A program made the translations under genes and the position numbers. From Bacillus massilioanorexius (GTDB lineage: Bacteria; Bacillota; Bacilli; Bacillales; DSM-1321): 64,000 nt of DNA. The DNA is taken from NCBI RefSeq assembly GCF_902374955.1, contig NZ_CABKRX010000085.1:1-64000 (forward strand), given 5' to 3'. Under the pieces are notes generated by a model, which did no database searches, was not told the DNA's origin, and saw nothing but the letters and a program-made list of their open reading frames with translations. Shown one piece after another: positions 9,461-17,778 of the stretch. The first letter of the stretch is position 1, and the number at the start of each line of letters is the position of its first letter.

Positions 9461-9646
9461 TTTAAATTATCCCTTCTTTCGTTATAAAAATAGATTAGGT
9501 GAAACAATGTTTTTTATGTACCGTTCTATCATACAATCCACACTATGAAAAGCCAACATTTTCTAATTAATTATAATTAGTACATAATCTCAAGAAAACG
9601 ATTAAATCATTGAATACAATAGTAACTTTTGATCTTTTTACAGAAT

Positions 9647-9682
9647 CAAAAAAAGAGTGAATATCACCATCATATTCACTCT
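9647..9682 (-). terminator. Terminator downstream of hrtBA
   Basis: Minus-strand hairpin GAGTGAATATGATGG...TATTCACTC (stem 9655-9681) followed by seven T, directly after the hrtA stop. Confidence 0.88.
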
Positions 9683-9692
9683 TCCCATTATG

Positions 9693-10385
9693 TTATTTTA
9701 TTGTTTCAAGCTCCGAAAGTACACCATCTTCCATATGAACAACACGATCACACACATCTAGCATTCTTAAGTCATGTGTTACCATGATTGCTGCTTTGTT
9801 ACTTCGTTTTACTTCATCAGAGAGCATTTTAACAACTTCTCTTCCTCTTTCTGAATCTAAACTCGCCGTAGGCTCATCAGCCAATATAATCTCAGGGTCA
9901 TTCATCATTGCTCTAGCGATAGCAACACGTTGCTTTTCACCACCTGATAGCTTTTCAGGATATTGATCTTTTCGATGACTTAACCCTAAATGAGCTAATA
10001 AATCATCTGCACGCTCAGCCATTACTTTTTTTGATTGATTTGATGAAAGTTCACCGATTAATAGTAACTGATCTCTTACAGTTAAATACGGAATTAAATT
10101 AGCTGACTGAAAAATAAATCCTATCTTCTCAAGTCTTATTTTATTCAATTCTTGTTCCGTTAAATTACCAATCTGAGCATCACCTATTTGAATTTTCCCA
10201 CTTGTAGGTGATAAAAGGGCGCCTGCAATAGACAGCAATGTACTTTTACCTGAACCAGATGGTCCAACAATAGCAACAAATTCTCCTGCCTTCACATTTA
10301 AATTGATATCTTTTAAAACAGGATACGTTTTATTTCCATCATTAAATTCTTTCGTAATATGTTCTAATATTAGTTTGTCTTTCAT
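9693..10385 (-). CDS. hrtA: Heme efflux ABC transporter, ATPase subunit HrtA
   Basis: ATP-binding subunit of a MacB/LolD-type transporter, 230 residues. Walker A GPSGSGKST at 41-49, signature LSGGE at 146-150 and Walker B ILADE at 167-171 are intact. The start codon overlaps the hrtB stop (TAATG). The HrtA name rests on its permease partner and the neighbouring two-component system, both of which resemble the staphylococcal heme-detoxification set; on its own it could be any MacB-type ATPase. Expected role: power export of excess heme or heme damage products. Confidence 0.82.
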   Translation of the reverse strand: MKDKLILEHITKEFNDGNKTYPVLKDINLNVKAGEFVAIVGPSGSGKSTLLSIAGALLSPTSGKIQIGDAQIGNLTEQELNKIRLEKIGFIFQSANLIPYLTVRDQLLLIGELSSNQSKKVMAERADDLLAHLGLSHRKDQYPEKLSGGEKQRVAIARAMMNDPEIILADEPTASLDSERGREVVKMLSDEVKRSNKAAIMVTHDLRMLDVCDRVVHMEDGVLSELETIK

Positions 10386-11479
10386 TATGCTACCCTCCCA
10401 ATCGCATCAAGTGCATCCACTTTTGCTACTCGATATAACGAAACTAGCGATCCTATAATCGCTACTGATAAAAATAGAACCGAACAAGTTATTACCAACT
10501 GATAACTAATGTCAAAAGGCATGGAACTTGGGAGTAAATACGATAAACCATAAGTAAAGACAATACTGATGATTAAACTAATAACAGATAAGAAAATCAC
10601 CTGTGAAATAATAGCTCGAGCAAGATAGCTAAACTTTGCTCCTATTGCTTTTAAGACTCCGAATTGATTCATTTTTTGAATTGTAATGACATAAAAGAAA
10701 ACTGCTAATACAAATGCTGCAATAATAAACAAAAAGGCAATCATCATTAACAGTGAACCTTGTTCTTCTGAATAACCAGGAATACCTGTAAGAGATGCAT
10801 CTTTACTTAACACTTCAATTCCTGTCACTGTCTTTTCAATATTATTGGCAGTATCTTTATCAACTGATAATGCAACAGCATTCATCACAGAAGAACCATC
10901 GAAGCTTCTTTTCGTCTTTTGAATTTCTTCCCATGTCTTATAATTCATAAAAACGACTGGAGTATGACTGAACGACTGATTTTTTGTAAACCCAATTACT
11001 TTTAATTTTTTACCAGTCATCTCATCTTGTATGATGTCTCCTATTTTTACTCCCTCATCTTGTAATGATTGATCCACCACGACGGAATCATTTGTCGTTT
11101 GATTAAATGCTTTTCCGTTTGAAACTGAAGGCATTAAGCGCTCTTTTGGATTAACCGCAAAAAAAGTGACATCCATTTTATTACTTCCATTTAGAACCGT
11201 AGTCATTCCAATGCCAATAGGTGTTGCATCTTTTGATAAAGATTGGATATTTTCTACTTGTTCATTAGAAAGTAATGATCTTGTTAAACGTTGGTCTGCT
11301 TCTTTTTGTAGTACTAAATAATTCGCATCCAACCTTTTAATTGATGATGCGTTATCTGAAGCTAGCCCATTTGCTAAACCTGAAACAAACAATACTAACC
11401 AAGCAATTAAGACCATGATTAAGCCAATCATAAAATATCTTAATTTAGCGTGTTTCATTTCTCTTAATGCTAAAAACAT
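10385..11479 (-). CDS. hrtB: Heme efflux ABC transporter, FtsX-type permease HrtB
   Basis: Permease of 364 residues with one N-terminal membrane helix (about 15-35), a large extracytoplasmic domain (about 40-235) and three C-terminal helices, the MacB/FtsX layout. Segments LFVSGLANGLA, FFYVITIQKMNQFGVLKAIGAK and SMPFDISY closely match what I recall of Staphylococcus HrtB. It precedes hrtA in the operon (permease first), and a candidate HssR box lies about 120 bases upstream. The ATG follows CGGAGATG about ten bases away. Confidence 0.84.
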   Translation of the reverse strand: MFLALREMKHAKLRYFMIGLIMVLIAWLVLFVSGLANGLASDNASSIKRLDANYLVLQKEADQRLTRSLLSNEQVENIQSLSKDATPIGIGMTTVLNGSNKMDVTFFAVNPKERLMPSVSNGKAFNQTTNDSVVVDQSLQDEGVKIGDIIQDEMTGKKLKVIGFTKNQSFSHTPVVFMNYKTWEEIQKTKRSFDGSSVMNAVALSVDKDTANNIEKTVTGIEVLSKDASLTGIPGYSEEQGSLLMMIAFLFIIAAFVLAVFFYVITIQKMNQFGVLKAIGAKFSYLARAIISQVIFLSVISLIISIVFTYGLSYLLPSSMPFDISYQLVITCSVLFLSVAIIGSLVSLYRVAKVDALDAIGRVA

Positions 11480-11532
11480 CTTTCATTCATCTCCGTTCTT
11501 TTCATTCATACTGTATTAATCAAATGATGTTA

Positions 11533-11575
11533 TTAGAAAAGGTGGTTTGTAATAATTCTTTATTAACTTTTCTAA
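11533..11575 (-). promoter_or_regulatory. Inverted repeat in the hrtB leader
   Basis: Perfect 9-bp inverted repeat TTAGAAAAG / CTTTTCTAA (11533-11541 and 11567-11575) flanked by an imperfect outer repeat ATACTGTA...TACAGTAT (11508-11515 and 11582-11589). The inner arms lie downstream of the predicted start site and would form a leader hairpin with a 25-nt loop. It has no U-tract, so it is not an ordinary terminator; role unknown. Confidence 0.45.
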
Positions 11576-11584
11576 CTTGATTAC

Positions 11585-11617
11585 AGTATAAGAGTTTACT
11601 ATGAACAGCATATGAAC
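11585..11617 (-). promoter_or_regulatory. HssR box and -10 element of the hrtBA promoter
   Basis: The minus strand has a direct repeat GTTCATATG-CT-GTTCATAGT (11598-11617). The known staphylococcal HssR site is GTTCATATT-N2-GTTCATATT, so each half differs at one position and the two-base gap is kept. A TATACT -10 hexamer follows at 11585-11590. An OmpR-type activator bound here would sit where the -35 region is expected. Confidence 0.72.
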
Positions 11618-11663
11618 AAATCATTACGTAGTATTAAGAAAGAAAAACACACGCACCTTCCTA

Positions 11664-11722
11664 TAAAAAACAAGGTTGGAGCCACTGGAGTTTCGCATCT
11701 TCCAATCCAATCAACCTTGTTA
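11664..11722 (-). terminator. Terminator of hssRS
   Basis: Minus-strand hairpin with AACAAGGTTG / CAACCTTGTT arms and a long imperfect inner stem (TTGGA ... TCCAA), followed by TTTTTT. Confidence 0.82.
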
Positions 11723-11783
11723 CGCTAAACGTATTTAGCAACAACAAACTTTTAGAAAACAGAGGATAAAATGTAGATTACAC

Positions 11784-13169
11784 TCAATCAAGAGGTAAAT
11801 AAATATGAAATATAGATCCTTTTCCTATTTGACTTTCCACGATGATCTGACCGTTGTGTAAATCTATAATTTCTTTTGAAATAGCTAATCCGAGTCCCGA
11901 ACTATTGCTTTCCCCACCTCTGTTACGAGCTTTATCAACCTTATAAAAACGATTAAAAATTTGAGACTGATTCTCTTCAGAAATACCAATACCTGTATCT
12001 TTAAATTCAATATGACATTGGTTCTTCTGTTCTCTAATCGTAATGGAAATAGAACCTCCATTGTCTGTATATTTAATACTATTAGTTAATATATTCGTCC
12101 AAACTTGATGCAGTAATTTCTGATCCCCTAAAATTATAGTAGATGGCAAGTCCAAGTCAATGGCTAAATCTTTTTCTCGCCAACTCCATTCTGTCATAAA
12201 AACAATTTGCTTAATTTGTTCTGCTACATCAAATGAACTTTTTTCTAATATCGTATCTTCCTTGTCCAAAGAAGCTAATAGTAGTAACTGTTTACTAAGT
12301 TGTGACATTCTTGTACTTTCATTTTCAATAATTTTTAAATATTTTTGACGTTGTTCAAAAGTCACTTCCTCTGTTTGCAATGTTTGTGCAAATCCTTTAA
12401 TTGAAGCAAGTGGCGATTGAATTTCATGCGAAACATTAGATACGAATTCTTGTCTCATTTCCTCTAGTTGACTCAATCCTTTTGCCATTTCAGAAAAATT
12501 ATTCGCTAATACACCGATTTCATCTTTTCGAGAAACATGTAATTGTATATCATACTTTCCTTTTGCAATTTTCTTTGTAGCTTCAGTTAATTTGGTAATA
12601 GGCTTGACAATATAACGAGTACTAATGGTAATTAATCCAAAGCTAATTATGGCTGTTATGACCATTAATAGAGCAAAAAAGATTCTAAGTTCTCCAAATT
12701 GAACCTCTGTATCAGGCCGAACAAAAACTGCATATTGTTGATTGTGGATTTTTACAGGTACACCGATTGAATTATTAATATCATTGTCAAAGAATCCGGT
12801 AATAAAAGCACTTGTAGGAAACGCTGCCACTCCATGATAAATCTCTCCGTCTAACACCTGATCAATGACATCAATATCTAAATCATTTTTCCGATATTGT
12901 CCACCATAATTTGTTTCGTTCCCTAATTCATCAACCATGAATATCTGATATCCTAGATCCCCGATATTATGTAAGTAATTCCCGACATTAACCTCAGGAT
13001 TTTTTTCATAAAAGTCTACTATATCCAGAGCCATTTTGGTAATCTTCTTATCATTTCTAGGCTTTAATTTATATTGGTAATAGGCATTTGAAATTAAAAA
13101 TGCTAATAAACTACTACTTATCATGACAACAAACGTCGTAACGAGAATACGTAAATATAGTGTTTTCAC
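11784..13169 (-). CDS. hssS: Heme-sensing histidine kinase HssS
   Basis: Membrane sensor kinase, 461 residues. Two membrane helices (about 8-28 and 163-185) bracket an extracytoplasmic sensor of about 130 residues; then HAMP (about 186-238), the phospho-acceptor H248 in VSNVSHEIQSPL, and an HATPase domain with N box, GIGISEEN and GLGLAISKEI. The segment AFITGFFDND in the sensor resembles the corresponding part of staphylococcal HssS, which supports the heme assignment over a generic OmpR-linked kinase. Start is GTG, overlapping the hssR stop as GTGA, so the two are coupled. Confidence 0.82.
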   Translation of the reverse strand: MKTLYLRILVTTFVVMISSSLLAFLISNAYYQYKLKPRNDKKITKMALDIVDFYEKNPEVNVGNYLHNIGDLGYQIFMVDELGNETNYGGQYRKNDLDIDVIDQVLDGEIYHGVAAFPTSAFITGFFDNDINNSIGVPVKIHNQQYAVFVRPDTEVQFGELRIFFALLMVITAIISFGLITISTRYIVKPITKLTEATKKIAKGKYDIQLHVSRKDEIGVLANNFSEMAKGLSQLEEMRQEFVSNVSHEIQSPLASIKGFAQTLQTEEVTFEQRQKYLKIIENESTRMSQLSKQLLLLASLDKEDTILEKSSFDVAEQIKQIVFMTEWSWREKDLAIDLDLPSTIILGDQKLLHQVWTNILTNSIKYTDNGGSISITIREQKNQCHIEFKDTGIGISEENQSQIFNRFYKVDKARNRGGESNSSGLGLAISKEIIDLHNGQIIVESQIGKGSIFHIYLPLD

Positions 13170-13843
13170 TTATTTACTACCTCCAATTTATAGCCAACAC
13201 CTCGTACTGTTGCAATTGAAAAACCGGAATTTCGATTAGCAAAACGTTCTCTTAGCCTTTTGATGTGAACATCAACAGTTCGAACGTCACCCTCAAAATC
13301 TGCTCCCCAAACAAGTTGAATTAGTTCATCTCGTGAAAAAACCCGGTCTGGATAACTTGCTAACTGAGACAACAACTCAAATTCTTTCATCGGAAGCATA
13401 AATAGTTTCCCTTCACATTGCACCTCATAGCTTCTTCTATCAATGGTTGTATTTCCTAGTATTATTTTTTCTGCATTCACCATTTGATAGCGTCGTAATA
13501 AAGCTTTTATACGAAATAACAATTCTTTTGGCTCAAATGGCTTTGTTAAATAATCATCTGTTCCAACTGCATATCCTTTCTCTTTATCCACCAATTGGTC
13601 CTTCGCAGTTAATAGAATAACCGGAATATCATAAAACTTTCTTATTTCTTGGCATAATTGAAAACCATCAATGTTCGGCATCATTACATCAACGACAGCA
13701 AGATGGATTTGTTTTTCCGTTAATAATTGAGAGGCTTCCTTTCCATCTTTCGCTTCAAAAACAGTATATCCAGCCCCTTGCAAATAGTGTTTAACTAATA
13801 CTCTTATATTCGTATCATCATCTGCAATTAAAATGTTGATCAT
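13166..13843 (-). CDS. hssR: Heme response regulator HssR (OmpR family)
   Basis: Response regulator of 225 residues: receiver domain with phospho-acceptor D52 in VVDVMMPN, acidic pocket near 8-10 and conserved Lys near 102, then an OmpR/PhoB winged-helix domain (about 125-222). I place the start at ATG 13843 with AAGGAG 12 bases upstream; a TTG four codons earlier abuts the ribosome site. Paired with hssS, divergent in regulation from the hrtBA transcript, and the candidate binding site sits upstream of hrtB. Confidence 0.84.
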   Translation of the reverse strand: MINILIADDDTNIRVLVKHYLQGAGYTVFEAKDGKEASQLLTEKQIHLAVVDVMMPNIDGFQLCQEIRKFYDIPVILLTAKDQLVDKEKGYAVGTDDYLTKPFEPKELLFRIKALLRRYQMVNAEKIILGNTTIDRRSYEVQCEGKLFMLPMKEFELLSQLASYPDRVFSRDELIQLVWGADFEGDVRTVDVHIKRLRERFANRNSGFSIATVRGVGYKLEVVNK

Positions 13844-13896
13844 AGATGATTGCAACTCCTTTTTTCAATAAGTTTTAAATTCATCATTTCGATTAG

Positions 13897-13926
13897 ATTA
13901 TATCAATTTCAGTTGAACTTTGTGAA
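13897..13926 (-). promoter_or_regulatory. Candidate sigma-A promoter of hssRS
   Basis: Minus strand TTCACA (13921-13926), 18-base spacer, TATAAT (13897-13902). It gives a leader of roughly 45 nt before the hssR ATG. Confidence 0.45.
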
Positions 13927-13984
13927 ATATTCTCTTGAAACAAGAATACATGATACGAACGAATTTGTCCCTCTTTGTCAAGAT

Positions 13985-14070
13985 TACAATCCACTCCAAA
14001 GCGCTCGCTTTCAGAGGGGAGATTGGTAAGCCTCCTCGGTGAAAGCGAGCTTCTCGAGCCGTACTCTTCA
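13985..14070 (+). repeat. Degenerate intergenic repeat, copy B
   Basis: Contains AGCGCTCGCTTTC, AAGCCTCCTCGGTGAAAGCG and a TTCTCGAG palindrome. The AGCCTCCTCG...GAAAGCG motif is typical of a widespread degenerate intergenic repeat in Bacillus genomes. Similarity to copies at 7.1 and 20.3 kb is partial. Confidence 0.45.
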
Positions 14071-14113
14071 ATCAAGTAACTTATCTAAAACAACGATTTA
14101 TAGAAAGCAACCC

Positions 14114-14156
14114 AAAAAAGAAGGTATCCAAAAAGATAACAATGATGGACACCTTC
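14114..14156 (-). terminator. Second terminator downstream of qcrC
   Basis: GAAGGTGTCC / GGATACCTTC stem on the minus strand with a loop of 17 bases, followed by six T. Confidence 0.7.
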
Positions 14157-14229
14157 TTACATTTTATCTAATTTTTATGTTTCCCTTTACTAAAACAAAT
14201 CCATATCCAATGGCGATAACAAAACTTAA

Positions 14230-14271
14230 GGGCCTCCGAAAAATGTTAAAAATCACTTTTCAGATAGCCCC
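14230..14271 (-). terminator. Hairpin directly after qcrC
   Basis: GGGGCTATCTGAAAAGTG / CATTTTTCGGAGGCCC imperfect stem starting eight bases after the qcrC stop; the T-tract is weak (TTAAGTTTT), so it may act together with the next hairpin. Confidence 0.6.
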
Positions 14272-14278
14272 AATCTCT

Positions 14279-15046
14279 TTATTCTGCTTCTAATTTAGAT
14301 ATGAATTCTGAGAGTTGAGTTAACTCTTCATCAGTACCTTTGAAAATACCAGCAGGCATTGTTTTAATTCCTTCTTTAGCAATTTTAGCTACTTCTTCTG
14401 GTGATAGGCCTGTACCAGATAATTTCGGTGCAGCAGCTCCACCTTCTAAGTTACCTCCGTGACAGCTAATACAACCTTGAGCTTCGTAAACTTTGTAACC
14501 AGGATCTTCTTTATCAATCTCTGGACCTAAAACAATAGCTCCTTGTTTCTTAGCTGCATCCCAATCATGTTGAGCAACCGATGCCCAAGTTAAATAAAAA
14601 ATACTTATTACCGCTAATAACATCATACCTGTTGCGATTGGACGCTTTGATGGTCGTCTCTCAGGTCCTCTATCAATGAATGGAGCAAGCATAAGCGCCC
14701 CAAAAGCTAGACCCGGAAGAACAATTGTACCCACTACATTATAATGACCAGAAGCATATGAATATTTTAAAAGTTGATATAAGAACAGAAAGTACCAGTC
14801 TGGAAGTGGAATATACCCTGAAGCAGCTGGGTCTGCCATTTTTTCTAACGGTGGTTCATGTGCAACTGTTAAACATAAGAATCCTACTAAGAAAACCGCA
14901 CCTACCATCCATTCTTTTAAAAGAAAGTTTGGCCAAAATGCTTCTGTTTTCCCAGGGTATTCTGAATAATCTTTTGGAATATTGGGTTTTCTCACTGCAG
15001 AAACACGTGAGTCACCAACGAATTTCATACCTTTTCCACGATGCAT
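14279..15046 (-). CDS. qcrC: Menaquinol:cytochrome c reductase, cytochrome c subunit
   Basis: Third subunit of the Bacillus bc complex, a fusion of subunit IV of the cytochrome b6f type with a C-terminal c-type cytochrome. 255 residues, three membrane helices (about 46-64, 84-122 region, 138-158) and the heme motif CISCH at 192-196 with a distal Met near 230 (KTMPAGIF). The ATG has GGAGGGA upstream. Heme attachment occurs outside the membrane and needs a cytochrome c maturation system not in this window. Confidence 0.96.
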   Translation of the reverse strand: MHRGKGMKFVGDSRVSAVRKPNIPKDYSEYPGKTEAFWPNFLLKEWMVGAVFLVGFLCLTVAHEPPLEKMADPAASGYIPLPDWYFLFLYQLLKYSYASGHYNVVGTIVLPGLAFGALMLAPFIDRGPERRPSKRPIATGMMLLAVISIFYLTWASVAQHDWDAAKKQGAIVLGPEIDKEDPGYKVYEAQGCISCHGGNLEGGAAAPKLSGTGLSPEEVAKIAKEGIKTMPAGIFKGTDEELTQLSEFISKLEAE

Positions 15047-15110
15047 CGAAAAAATCCCTCCTTTTTTATTCGAAAAAATTAGTATTTTCTAATAATTAAA
15101 CCTGAAAAGA

Positions 15111-15785
15111 TTATAGAGGACCTGAAATACCTTGTTTTCGAATCATTAAGAAGTGAACGGCAACTAAGGTGAGTAATGCCGCTGGTAAGAAGAATACATG
15201 GATAGCGAAGAAACGAGTTAGTGTTTGCGCACCAACTATTGATCCATCACCAGCTAGTAATATCTTGATTTGTTCCCCTATAAGTGGAACAGAACCAGCT
15301 ATATTCAAACCAACTTTTGTTGCGAATAGCGCTTTCATATCCCAAGGTAATAAATATCCAGTAAAACCAAGACCTAACATAATAAAGAAAATTAATACCC
15401 CAACAATCCAGTTGAGTTCACGTGGTTTCTTGTAAGCACCTTGGAAGAAAACACGTAAGGTATGTAAAAACATCATAACTATAACTAAACTGGCTCCCCA
15501 ATGGTGCATCCCACGGACAATTTGTCCAAATGCTACTTCATTTTGTAAATAATATACAGATTCCCAAGCGTTTTTTATATCTGGTACATAATACATTGTT
15601 AAAAACATACCAGATAATATTTGAATAACCGTTACAAAAAATGTTAATCCTCCGAAACAATATACAAATGCTGAAAAATGATGGGCAGGATTTACATGTT
15701 CTGGAACTTCATGATCGGCTATATCTCGCCATAATGGCGTAATTTCAATACGCTCGTCAACCCAATCATAGATTTTGTTTAACAA
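15111..15785 (-). CDS. qcrB: Menaquinol:cytochrome c reductase, cytochrome b subunit
   Basis: Cytochrome b6-type subunit, 224 residues, four membrane helices, with paired heme-ligand histidines in GMHHWGASLVIVMMFLHTLR and in the fourth helix (FAIHVFFLPAALLTLVAVHF). The start is a TTG with AAGGGGG eight bases upstream, overlapping the end of qcrA closely. It forms the quinol oxidation site with QcrC and the Rieske protein. Confidence 0.96.
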   Translation of the reverse strand: MLNKIYDWVDERIEITPLWRDIADHEVPEHVNPAHHFSAFVYCFGGLTFFVTVIQILSGMFLTMYYVPDIKNAWESVYYLQNEVAFGQIVRGMHHWGASLVIVMMFLHTLRVFFQGAYKKPRELNWIVGVLIFFIMLGLGFTGYLLPWDMKALFATKVGLNIAGSVPLIGEQIKILLAGDGSIVGAQTLTRFFAIHVFFLPAALLTLVAVHFLMIRKQGISGPL

Positions 15786-15788
15786 TGA

Positions 15789-16301
15789 TTACGCCCCCTT
15801 AACTGGATTTGGCTTAATAGTGCCTAGATTTAAAATTCCATCTTTCACCTTAACCTCATAAACATCAAGTGGTCCCAATGGCGGTGTATTCGGAACGTTT
15901 TTACCATTTTTCTCATACAAACCAAAGTGACAATTACAGAAGAAGCGATTTGGATTATTCTTGTCCGTATTCCAATCGACTACACAACCTAAATGTTTAC
16001 AGATTGGTGATAGTGCTACAATTTCACCTTTGTCATCTTTAAACACCCATGCAATCCTAGTTTCTTCAGAGTCATACCAACCATCCTTTTGTTCGACCGT
16101 AAAGCTGACTTTTTGTGGCTCTTCCGTCAGTTCGCTTTCTTTTACCTTTGTTGGAACAAAGCTACCATCTGATCCGCCTTTTAACACTGGATCCACTGCG
16201 AATCTCACCATTGGCATAATCATCCCAGCAGCCATGAAACCGCCTACACCAGTTAGTGTGTAGTTAAGGAATTGACGTCTAGAAACACGCTGTTTGCTCA
16301 T
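15789..16301 (-). CDS. qcrA: Menaquinol:cytochrome c reductase, Rieske iron-sulfur subunit
   Basis: Rieske [2Fe-2S] protein, 170 residues. A twin-arginine-like signal anchor SRRQFLNY (7-14) and hydrophobic helix (about 16-32) are followed by the cluster boxes CKHLGC at 101-106 and CNCH at 122-125; ligands would be C101, H103, C122, H125 with a C106-C124 disulfide. The ATG has GGGGGG upstream. First of the qcrABC genes. Confidence 0.96.
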   Translation of the reverse strand: MSKQRVSRRQFLNYTLTGVGGFMAAGMIMPMVRFAVDPVLKGGSDGSFVPTKVKESELTEEPQKVSFTVEQKDGWYDSEETRIAWVFKDDKGEIVALSPICKHLGCVVDWNTDKNNPNRFFCNCHFGLYEKNGKNVPNTPPLGPLDVYEVKVKDGILNLGTIKPNPVKGA

Positions 16302-16466
16302 AAAATTTCCCCCCCTCTATCAATATAGCTGAGTCCAATGGACATTATATAAGGAACAAATCTATAAAACTAAGACATACCAATAATATCCTAATATGGA
16401 AATAAGGTCAATATTCCAATAGCTCAAGTAATGGCAAAAATGTGTCATATATCCAAAATTACCAAA

Positions 16467-16925
16467 TTATTTAATTCTCCATTTTTCAATAATTGTGTTT
16501 AACATATTCTTCACTTGTTCTTCCATCATTGGCTTTTTATACTTTTCTTCTAAATGCTCCAAAGGAATCGATGTTGACCAAAGAATACTTTCATTTAATT
16601 CATCATTTACATTCATCTGTCCATCTGCAGTTAGGAAGAATATATGAGAGAATTTTTCTTCTTGAAGAATACGCTTCCATTTTATTAATAGTTCTGTTTT
16701 TTCTTGTTTCTCCCAATTTAAGTTATACATAATAGAAGGAAGAAGCATGACTCTACCTTTAAATTGTTTTTCAATTTCATTGGATAGTATAGTTATATAT
16801 TCAGATGTTGATGCACTTTGCTTGATTCCCTCAGAAAAACTTATACCAACTAAAGGAACTAAAGCTGTATCCACATACTCTCTCGCTCCATCAAACATTT
16901 CAATGTCTTTCGCAATCCACTTCAT
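16467..16925 (-). CDS. ypiF: DUF2487 protein YpiF
   Basis: Cytoplasmic protein of 152 residues without recognisable catalytic motifs, beginning MKWIAKDIEMFDGAREYVDTA. In bacilli it lies upstream of qcrA, as here, with a 165-base gap that may contain the qcr promoter. No function can be deduced from sequence. Confidence 0.82.
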   Translation of the reverse strand: MKWIAKDIEMFDGAREYVDTALVPLVGISFSEGIKQSASTSEYITILSNEIEKQFKGRVMLLPSIMYNLNWEKQEKTELLIKWKRILQEEKFSHIFFLTADGQMNVNDELNESILWSTSIPLEHLEEKYKKPMMEEQVKNMLNTIIEKWRIK

Positions 16926-17072
16926 ATTGTTCCACCCCTAAATTATTGTATAAACAATACAATAATAACATTTTTCTCCATTTGTAGATATTAAGAAAAA
17001 AGGAACTTTATTGATTGATAAAAAGACCGAGATTATCTTAGGGTATTGAACGAAGAAGAGTTTCGACAAAAC

Positions 17073-17115
17073 AAAAAAGACTATCTCAAAGAATTTACCT
17101 TCGGATAGTCTTTTT
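17073..17115 (-). terminator. Terminator of ypiA-ypiB
   Basis: Minus-strand stem AGACTATC / GATAGTCT with a 17-base loop region, followed by six T, directly after the ypiB stop. Confidence 0.8.
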
Positions 17116-17117
17116 GA

Positions 17118-17663
17118 TTAATTGTTTTGCAATTTATTTAATGCCTCTGTCAATGATAGAAAAGCTTCATAGTCGTGACGATCAAGTGCATCATCAATTT
17201 GTTTTAAAAGTTTTGCTCTTTGGAATGAAGAAAGTGATTCTTCTAGTACTTGTTCAGCAATAATCTTATCTTTCTCATTGTTTACCCCATTGATTGGAAC
17301 AAATGGATTTTTCTCAAGGACTGCCGCATATTGATAAGAAGAATAAGCTGATCGGAAATGTAATGTAATGAAAATATCTTCTTCTCGATTCAAGCGAATA
17401 TCGTGAAATGATTTTTCTGCATCTGTTGTCATAATATTTGACTTGTAAAATTTAAAAGGTGGTTCGTCTACACAATGAGTTGCCATTACTAAGCCTCTAG
17501 GACAGAATTGGGCATCCTCTACAAAATGGACCTTTTTCATTAATTGGTCATGACTCATTAAATAATTTAAAATCCAAACACATTCACGTCTTTTTAATTG
17601 ATAATGATTTAAAAACCAACGAATAAACTCTTTTTTCTCGTTTACAGTAACAGGGGCAGCCAT
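17118..17663 (-). CDS. ypiB: UPF0302 protein YpiB
   Basis: Conserved cytoplasmic protein, 181 residues, UPF0302 family, with the NEKKEFIRWFLNHYQLK N-terminal signature and a C-terminal IDDALDRHDYEAF helix. The start is ATG 17663 with GAGGAGGG upstream; the frame's preceding TTG is not needed. Function unknown. Lies between ypiF and the TPR gene ypiA as in B. subtilis. Confidence 0.86.
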   Translation of the reverse strand: MAAPVTVNEKKEFIRWFLNHYQLKRRECVWILNYLMSHDQLMKKVHFVEDAQFCPRGLVMATHCVDEPPFKFYKSNIMTTDAEKSFHDIRLNREEDIFITLHFRSAYSSYQYAAVLEKNPFVPINGVNNEKDKIIAEQVLEESLSSFQRAKLLKQIDDALDRHDYEAFLSLTEALNKLQNN

Positions 17664-17778
17664 CAAAATTCCCTCCTCTGTTGCTTATTTTTGGTTCACA
17701 ATAGTGAAGCATCCCTTTTCTAATTTACTTATTTTATGTTTCTAAAAATTAGAACTACATTTATTCACTTTTAAATGT

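Larger units (their letters stand above)
11480..11783 (-). other. hrtBA control region and hssRS terminator
   Basis: This 304-base gap carries, from right to left on the minus strand, the hssS terminator, the HssR box, a -10 element and an inverted-repeat leader (each listed separately). No gene is seen. Confidence 0.6.
13844..14278. other. Gap between hssR and qcrC
   Basis: 435 bases holding the hssRS promoter candidate, a degenerate intergenic repeat and two tandem qcr terminators (each listed). No gene seen. Confidence 0.5.

Noticed and set aside
13893..14075. 60-codon minus-strand frame upstream of hssR
   Set aside because: Runs through the hssRS promoter candidate and repeat copy B.
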